From: Winogradskyella wandonensis
GTDB lineage: Bacteria; Bacteroidota; Bacteroidia; Flavobacteriales; Flavobacteriaceae
Direction: 5' to 3'
Assembly: GCF_004346845.1 (NCBI RefSeq)
Contig: NZ_SMGI01000002.1
Location: 744,001-808,000 of the forward strand
DNA length: 64,000 nucleotides
Both the position numbers and the translations under genes were made by a program. Of the stretch, positions 59,172 to 64,000 are shown in pieces. Numbering within the stretch: position 1 is the first letter of the stretch; each line of letters starts with the position of its first letter. The notes below the pieces were generated by a model. The model saw nothing but the letters and a program-made list of their open reading frames with translations, was not told the origin of the DNA and searched no databases.

Positions 59172-60512
59172 TTAAGAGTTTTGAGCAAGTGGACTAAAGG
59201 TTTTCCTAAATTTTATGATTAATGGTAGACCTCGCGCTAAAATCCAAAGGGTAAATGCAATAAAAATACCATGTAGCTTTAGGTCTAAACTATCTGTGTA
59301 AACAATCACTGGGATAAAGACCAGTAGTGTTGAAAACAAGAGAAGATTTCTAAGGTATTTCATGCGACCGAGGCCTTTAAAAACACCGTCGAATATAAAG
59401 GCTAAAGCGCACAAGGGTTGCATAAGGAGTACTATCCAAAACACGTCGTAAAAGGCATTCAAAACTTCAGAATCATTACTAAAAATTTGGCCTATTGGAA
59501 AATAAAGTAAACCACCTACTGCTGCCATAAGTAAGCCAACGAAGATGCCATATTTAATAAGTTTGGTACTTAAATCTATAAGGTTTTTGTAGTCTTTTGC
59601 GCCAAGTAATTTACCAGATAAGATATTTCCTGCACTGGCATATCCGTCTATTAAAAATGCCCCTAAAAACCAGAGATTTATTGCAATTGTATAAGCGGCA
59701 ATATATTTAGGTCCATAAGACGTCGCAAAACTAGTGGCAAAATACAGTGCAACATTTAAGGCAATAGTTCTTATAAATAAATTAATAATCATAAGAATAA
59801 AACGCTTTATCTCAGGGTTAAACGGGAATTTAACAAGCAGAGGAATATCCGTCTTTTTTAATAGGTAAATAGCAGATAATATGGCCATAAGAATTTGAGC
59901 AATAACACTGGCATAAGCAGCACCTTTAATGTGCATTGCAGGAATTATATCGGTAATACCGTAAACGAGTATAACATCGAAAACTATGTTTGCTAGTGTA
60001 CCTGCTAGTGCAATAAGCATTGGCTGATAAGTGTTTTGAAGTCCTCTAAACGTTCCAAATACTGCAATAGTAAACAAGGTAAATGGAAAGCCGAAAACAC
60101 GTATTTGATAATAATCAACACTGTAATCTAGTATAACGTTTGAAGCATTGTACAGTTTAAAAATCTGTGATGCAAATGGATAGGTAAAAGCTATGATTAA
60201 TACACTTAAAGCCGTAATAAGAAAAATAGCTTGTGCGGGTAAATTTTTAACGGCACCTACATTGCCAGCACCTAAATACTGCGATACAATAGAAGATATA
60301 GCGCTACGCGTTTGCCCTAAAACCCAAATAAGCATTGATAAAAATGTGGAAACAATACCTACCGCCGCCAAAGACTCCGTTGCGTTCAATGACATGTTAC
60401 CAATTATTGCCGCATCCGTTAATGATAAAATAGGCTCTGAAATTCCAGAAATTAAGGCTGGAATGGCTAATTTATTAATATGTTTTAAAGAGATGGAGCT
60501 AATTTGTGACAA
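59172..60512 (-). CDS. MATE-family efflux transporter
   Basis: This is a transporter of about 446 residues with 12 predicted helices, related to the DinF/NorM group, exporting cationic or other small molecules with H+ or Na+. The core starts LKHINKLAIPALISGISEP and includes LSLTDAAIIGN and GQTRSAISSIVSQYLGAGN. The start is not an ATG: TTG at 60512 (SQISSISLKH follows) avoids overlap with the XRE gene; GTG at 60527 and TTG at 60578 are alternatives. Confidence 0.85.
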   Translation of the reverse strand: MSQISSISLKHINKLAIPALISGISEPILSLTDAAIIGNMSLNATESLAAVGIVSTFLSMLIWVLGQTRSAISSIVSQYLGAGNVGAVKNLPAQAIFLITALSVLIIAFTYPFASQIFKLYNASNVILDYSVDYYQIRVFGFPFTLFTIAVFGTFRGLQNTYQPMLIALAGTLANIVFDVILVYGITDIIPAMHIKGAAYASVIAQILMAILSAIYLLKKTDIPLLVKFPFNPEIKRFILMIINLFIRTIALNVALYFATSFATSYGPKYIAAYTIAINLWFLGAFLIDGYASAGNILSGKLLGAKDYKNLIDLSTKLIKYGIFVGLLMAAVGGLLYFPIGQIFSNDSEVLNAFYDVFWIVLLMQPLCALAFIFDGVFKGLGRMKYLRNLLLFSTLLVFIPVIVYTDSLDLKLHGIFIAFTLWILARGLPLIIKFRKTFSPLAQNS

Positions 60513-60552
60513 AAAAATATTTATCACAAAGGAACGAAAGATGATTGAAGAT

Positions 60553-60837
60553 TTATAAATTAAATGAAAAATTATCAAGTTCTGAATTGACTTTGTTTAA
60601 GAATTCAGCTTTGTTTTCATTTTTTAAATCATTCTCTTCTAATGATTTCAATATAAGATATAATATGTTGACACCGAGACTGTCTGAAATCTTTTTAAGT
60701 ATATCTATACTAGGTCTTCTTGAGTTATTTTCGATTTCAGACAAGTAAGTATTTGATATACCAACCGTCTCTGCTAACTCTTTTTGAGTAATTTTTTTGC
60801 CTTTTCTTATATCTCTTAAGGCTTTACCAATATTCAT
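60553..60837 (-). CDS. XRE-family transcriptional regulator
   Basis: This is a 94-residue protein with an N-terminal Cro/C1-type helix-turn-helix (KKITQKELAETVGISNTYLSEIENNSRRPS, read here as KKITQKELAETVG then ISNTYLSEIEN) and a charged C-terminal helix (LKSLEENDLKNENKAEF). It starts 11 bases after the 74-residue gene, so the two are an operon. It may bind the perfect inverted repeat upstream (61197-61243) or control the MATE gene. Confidence 0.9.
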   Translation of the reverse strand: MNIGKALRDIRKGKKITQKELAETVGISNTYLSEIENNSRRPSIDILKKISDSLGVNILYLILKSLEENDLKNENKAEFLNKVNSELDNFSFNL

Positions 60838-60848
60838 AAGTTTTGAGT

Positions 60849-61073
60849 TTACCCACTCAAAAAGCTTTTAATAGCTTCAATGGCTTCATGAGTAGCTAAA
60901 TTTTTTAATAAAGACCAAAGTAAATGGTCGCTAAAGTTTTGTTTTTTGTTTTTTTGTTCTTCTGTTAATTCTTTAAGAAGCTGAATATTTTCAGTTCTTT
61001 CTTTCTCGGTTTCAGCTTTCTCTACTTGTTCTTCGACAAGTATTACTAACTTCTCTAGTAGTGATTTTTTCAT
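60849..61073 (-). CDS. Small coiled-coil protein upstream of the XRE gene
   Basis: This 74-residue charged, helical protein (KLVILVEEQVEKAETEKERTEN, described as ILVEEQVEKAETEKERTE) ends with HLLWSLLKNLATHEAIEAIKSFLSG. It is in one operon with the XRE gene. No family is recognised; a toxin-antitoxin role cannot be shown because no toxin fold is visible. Confidence 0.65.
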   Translation of the reverse strand: MKKSLLEKLVILVEEQVEKAETEKERTENIQLLKELTEEQKNKKQNFSDHLLWSLLKNLATHEAIEAIKSFLSG

Positions 61074-61196
61074 TCTGTACTAAATTGTTTAAATACTCTG
61101 TTGCTCTTCGCTTTGAAGGAAAATAGTTTTTCATAATGTTTAATTTAATGGATTAATTAATTGTTTATTTAAGTGTAAATATATGATAAATTTTTT

Positions 61197-61243
61197 AATA
61201 TTCCACTATTTGTGGATTTTTATTTCGCAAATAGTGGAATATT
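61197..61243. repeat. Perfect 16-bp inverted repeat
   Basis: Left arm AATATTCCACTATTTG (61197-61212) and right arm CAAATAGTGGAATATT (61228-61243) match perfectly around a 15-base spacer. It lies two bases from the end of the GNAT gene and upstream of the XRE module, with no T run to make it a plain terminator. An operator, a recombination site or an element end is possible. Confidence 0.85.
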
Positions 61244-61244
61244 A

Positions 61245-61748
61245 CTATGTTAAGATTAGCTCGTAACAATGAAAAGGCGATTCGCTTTGTTTTGGAAAGA
61301 AAATATCACCTAATCGTTTATAGCCGCGAAGTTCGTAAAACTTTTGATTTCTTTTGTTCCCTGAGAAGGTATCTAATCGTATGGATGTATAGTTATTTTC
61401 TATGGCAAAGCCTTCAGCAAAATCCATAAGTTGTTGCGCATAGCCTTTTCCTTGATGCTTAGGGTCAACAGCCAATCTATGGATGTAGATGTTATTTTTA
61501 GTTTCGGTTAGCCAATTAATGGGTATATATTCATCATCCATAATTGTGGAAATTACAATAGTACCAGCAATTGCATTATCTATTTCTAATACGTAAAGCT
61601 CACCACGATTTACATCCGTAATAAAGGCGTCTTTATTTGGGTAGTACTCGTTCCATTGAAAAATTCCTTTAGAAATCATGTGTCTGGCACAAGATTTTGT
61701 CATTTTTATAATCGATTCAATATCCGATAATCTCCCTTTTCGAATCAT
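61245..61748 (-). CDS. GNAT-family N-acetyltransferase
   Basis: This 167-residue acetyltransferase has the acetyl-CoA loop HQGKGYAQQLMDF (R/Q-x2-G-x-G/A), the preceding strand IHRLAVDP, and the final NQKFYELRGYKRLG. Substrate unknown. The N-terminus (RKGRLSDIESIIKM) lacks a signal peptide. It is divergent from the universal stress protein gene with a five-base gap to an upstream in-frame ATG of that gene. Confidence 0.88.
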   Translation of the reverse strand: MIRKGRLSDIESIIKMTKSCARHMISKGIFQWNEYYPNKDAFITDVNRGELYVLEIDNAIAGTIVISTIMDDEYIPINWLTETKNNIYIHRLAVDPKHQGKGYAQQLMDFAEGFAIENNYTSIRLDTFSGNKRNQKFYELRGYKRLGDIFFPKQSESPFHCYELILT

Positions 61749-61758
61749 TAATTATGTG

Positions 61759-61766
61759 TACTTTTG
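61759..61766 (+). promoter_or_regulatory. -7 box of the universal stress protein gene
   Basis: TACTTTTG matches TAnnTTTG, 17 bases before the ATG at 61784. It overlaps the upstream in-frame ATG at 61754, so that ATG cannot be the start. No clear -33 element was found. Confidence 0.5.
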
Positions 61767-61783
61767 TGTTAAATTCTAGTGAC

Positions 61784-62581
61784 ATGAAAAATATTTTAGT
61801 CCCTGTTGGTTCCTCAAAAAATGCAAAAAGTCATTTACAGTACGCCATTGATTTTGCAAAAGCGTTTGGCGCTAAAGTTTACGTGGTTCAAATATATAAT
61901 GTTTATACCAAAGCAGGAACTATGATTAAGATAGACCATATTCTAGAACGCGAAAGTCAGGCTTTTCTCGATGAACATGTTGCATCTGTGGACAAGAAAG
62001 GTGTTGAGGTCGTTACTAGAGTTTTTAAAGGAAATTTGGTTGATACTATAGGACTGGCCTGCAAGGCACTTAAAGTAGATCTAATCCTTTTAGAGCCGAG
62101 AACAAACTCTATAAAAGAAGAAGTCTTTTTAGGTAAAACTTCTGGTAAGATTATAAAACAAACGCAAATACCAGCCTTAATTGTGCCAGAAGGTTATGCT
62201 TATAAGCCAATTGTAAAAATACTTATGGCAGCAAAATCAGTGGCTTTAGAGAAAAGTGAAGCGTTACAGCCATTAAAGTCTATTAAAGAGCAGTTTAAAT
62301 CAATTATAAATTTACTGCTTGTTAAAACACCATATTATAACGAAGGTGATTTTGAGGTTAATGAAGAACTTAAAGCGCTTATAACTAATGCTGAAAATGT
62401 CGAAGCACCTACAACGTTCCAAGGTGTTTTAGAGCACTACAAAGACCACAATCCAGATTTACTTTGTGTCATAAGACGTAAGCGAGGATTTTTTAATAAG
62501 CTGTGGGAAAAAAATACAATTCTTAAAAAAGATTTTCATAGCACAACAATGCCTGTATTGGTGTTAAGTGGTTTAAGATAA
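61784..62581 (+). CDS. Universal stress protein
   Basis: This is a 265-residue cytoplasmic protein whose first 140 residues are a UspA domain (MKNILVPVGSSKNAKSHLQ, KVYVVQIYNVY, then LILLEPRTNS and IPALIVPEG). The C-terminal 120 residues may be a second, degenerate Usp domain (KILMAAKSVALEKS, STTMPVLVLSGLR). It binds ATP in some relatives and supports stress survival. The start at 61784 is chosen by the promoter position and the conserved opening. Confidence 0.85.
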   Translation: MKNILVPVGSSKNAKSHLQYAIDFAKAFGAKVYVVQIYNVYTKAGTMIKIDHILERESQAFLDEHVASVDKKGVEVVTRVFKGNLVDTIGLACKALKVDLILLEPRTNSIKEEVFLGKTSGKIIKQTQIPALIVPEGYAYKPIVKILMAAKSVALEKSEALQPLKSIKEQFKSIINLLLVKTPYYNEGDFEVNEELKALITNAENVEAPTTFQGVLEHYKDHNPDLLCVIRRKRGFFNKLWEKNTILKKDFHSTTMPVLVLSGLR

Positions 62582-62588
62582 TTGTAGC

Positions 62589-64000
62589 CTAAAAGTAAAC
62601 CCTCACAACAGCATTAGTCGTTAGCCCAAGAGAAAATCTCGAAAATTTGTCAACCACATCATTGTTGTTAATCCGATAATAATTGTTAATGGCGTTTTCT
62701 CTATCGGAAATATTCCATACAGAAGCTCCAACCTCTGACCTTAAAGCGTTACTTATTTTAAATTTATATAAGGCGGAAGCATCTATTCTTAAATAGTCTA
62801 GGAGCCTTTCATTATTAGCGATATCAAAATTTATGGCATCATCGACGATTTCGTTACCATCTAGCGGTACTGATGTTGGTTTTCCTACTCTATAATTAAC
62901 GCCAGCAGAAATGTTCCAAGATTTGTTGCTGAATGTTGTACCTAGAGTAATTGAGTGGGTAATATCAAAATTACTTGGAAAAATTCTATCCTCAAGCGCT
63001 TCAAATGTATAGGTGTTATTGATGTAAGAGTAGCTTAGCCAACTATTAAAATTTCCGAATGATTTTCGGCATAAGAATTCCAATCCAAAGGCATCATAAT
63101 TGCCTTTTTCCTTTGCAAATTCGTATTTAGTGGTGAAGCTTTGGCTTTGTGTAGTTATACCATCTACCTTTTTAAAATAGCCAATAGCATCTAACAACCA
63201 GCCACTATTTTTATACGTTATTCCAAGAGAAACTTGTTTGCTCTGTAAGACAGGAATACTATCATTATCGGTTAATTGCCAACGTCTTTTTTCAACACCT
63301 AAAAAGTCGTTTTGAAAATTCACGATTTGCGACGTGCTTTGATGTTTAAATTCGCCTTGTGCTTCAATTTCAATGTTGTCTCCTAAGGATTGTCTGACGC
63401 TCAATCTTGGTTCGATAATTAGTTTTTGAAATTTGGATAAGTAATTTGCTCTTACGCCACCTCTTACAGAAAAATCATTACTTCTGTTTTTATACCACGC
63501 TTGGCCAAAAGCACTGTGCTCTCTTAGTATTTCTTCGTCGCGTCTTACAAAACGTGGCAAATCAATATCGTTTAAGTTTATAACTTCGGTTTCGGTAAAT
63601 TGATAACCAAGATTAAACTGCCATCGATTCCTTTTGTACATATTATTTAGCAGAATGCTTGATTCTGAAACGATATTTTCTTGTAATTGTAATTGATTAT
63701 TTAAAACGTCTGCATTAAGCGCCTCAAGTTTATATTCAGTGTTGTAAACATTAAGTGTTGTAGATAATCTTTTGTTCCACTGTCTTTGATAATTAAGACC
63801 AACTGCGAGACTATTTTGTGAAACGTTACTGCGTCTAGATTGAGGAGCGCCATTAATAGTTGCAGTTTCGTTAAACCCTAAATTGTTATTTATTACTATA
63901 AAATTTAGTCTAATTAAATCGTTGTCAGTAGGTTGATAAAGCCATCTAAGTGAAGCATCGTAAAAGTCGAACTCTTGATTAGAGTTTGTGACGTTTAGCA
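62589..64000 (-). CDS. TonB-dependent receptor, C-terminal part (cut by window edge)
   Basis: The frame is open from 62589 to the right edge, giving 469 visible residues of the barrel of a TonB-dependent receptor: repeated aromatic-rich strands (WLYQPTDNDLIRLNF, QWNKRLSTTLNVYNTEYKL, SSWLSYSYINNTYTF-type) and a C-terminal LGLTTNAVVRVYF, the usual Phe ending recognised by the Bam machinery. The plug and N-terminus lie outside the window. It must not be taken as starting at the internal Met at 63641. The ligand is unknown. Confidence 0.85.
   Translation of the reverse strand, partial: LNVTNSNQEFDFYDASLRWLYQPTDNDLIRLNFIVINNNLGFNETATINGAPQSRRSNVSQNSLAVGLNYQRQWNKRLSTTLNVYNTEYKLEALNADVLNNQLQLQENIVSESSILLNNMYKRNRWQFNLGYQFTETEVINLNDIDLPRFVRRDEEILREHSAFGQAWYKNRSNDFSVRGGVRANYLSKFQKLIIEPRLSVRQSLGDNIEIEAQGEFKHQSTSQIVNFQNDFLGVEKRRWQLTDNDSIPVLQSKQVSLGITYKNSGWLLDAIGYFKKVDGITTQSQSFTTKYEFAKEKGNYDAFGLEFLCRKSFGNFNSWLSYSYINNTYTFEALEDRIFPSNFDITHSITLGTTFSNKSWNISAGVNYRVGKPTSVPLDGNEIVDDAINFDIANNERLLDYLRIDASALYKFKISNALRSEVGASVWNISDRENAINNYYRINNNDVVDKFSRFSLGLTTNAVVRVYF

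Noticed and set aside
60553..61073. Toxin-antitoxin pair
   Set aside because: The partner of the XRE protein is a charged coiled coil without any known toxin motif, and the gene order alone does not prove the role.
61012..61134. 40-codon frame overlapping the 74-residue gene in another frame
   Set aside because: It overlaps a better-supported gene and has no promoter or ribosome-binding signal of its own.
63641..63641. Start codon of the last TonB receptor at 63641
   Set aside because: The frame continues upstream through barrel-like sequence to the window edge, so this Met is internal.
1..64000. Prophage, IS element or rRNA operon
   Set aside because: No integrase, transposase, terminase or rRNA sequence was found in reading the window.

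Overview
The window reads as chromosomal DNA of a marine-type Flavobacteriaceae bacterium (Bacteroidota). The support is threefold. Many promoters carry the Bacteroidota -7 box TAnnTTTG, some with an upstream TTG or TTTG. Surface proteins are typical of the group (a CarboxypepD-reg/TonB-dependent receptor, peptidase lipoproteins with a Cys at about residue 16-21, short sorting-tail-like proteins). The coding is AT-rich and the housekeeping gene order (pdxA, DUF177, rpmF, fabH, accB, accC) is familiar. There is no rRNA, IS element, prophage or CRISPR array. One tRNA with anticodon CAT lies at 16230-16303.

Layout. Positions 1-3660 hold a lipoprotein cut by the edge, rnpA, and a pair joining a GCS2-like ligase fused to CBS domains with an AstE/aspartoacylase-like hydrolase. 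Positions 3704-10018 hold M1 and S8 peptidase lipoproteins, an MBL-fold hydrolase and a Na+/H+ antiporter with an RCK-like tail. Positions 10022-15016 are the acetyl-CoA carboxylase/fatty-acid initiation block with rpmF, DUF177 and pdxA. Positions 15108-19558 hold ribE, a Cys/Pro-rich surface mini-protein, the tRNA, methylmalonyl-CoA epimerase, rbfA, a LolC/E-type permease and dus. Positions 19596-22325 are an Lgt-like membrane protein overlapping a many-cysteine radical SAM enzyme of the tetraether-synthase-like family, followed by small membrane proteins. Positions 22382-29230 hold an M28 peptidase, a TolB-like propeller, a TonB receptor and lepA.

The most interesting region is 31054-41065. 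It holds a YceI protein, an FAD oxidoreductase, a methyltransferase, a type III polyketide synthase, a FabL-like enoyl reductase, an HNH nuclease, a FabZ-like dehydratase, a FabF-like ketosynthase, an acyl carrier protein, a phosphopantetheinyl transferase and an MMPL/RND exporter. It looks like a self-contained pathway in which a dedicated type II fatty acid system makes an acyl chain, the type III PKS converts it to an alkyl-resorcinol or -pyrone head group, the methyltransferase and FAD enzyme tailor it, and the exporter moves the lipid out. The sub-operons are separated by copies of a dispersed repeat with the core GCAGTCGA.

Positions 41067-51928 are mostly single housekeeping genes (ABC ATPase, prolyl oligopeptidase, asd, mscL, alr, tdk, rsmI, a UDG-like glycosylase). 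They are followed by a small membrane-protein/XRE pair with its own operator-like dyad, and by a scar in which diverged 3' ends of a CMD gene and a UDG gene are fused. Positions 52033-64000 hold tiny genes outside normal length cut-offs, CMD and OsmC redox proteins, recJ, an MFS transporter, lpxH, queD, a 2OG-Fe(II) oxygenase, two tiny membrane proteins, a MATE transporter, a second XRE module next to a perfect 16-bp inverted repeat, a GNAT enzyme, a universal stress protein, and a TonB receptor cut by the right edge.

All functions are inferred from motifs read by eye; no database search was run.
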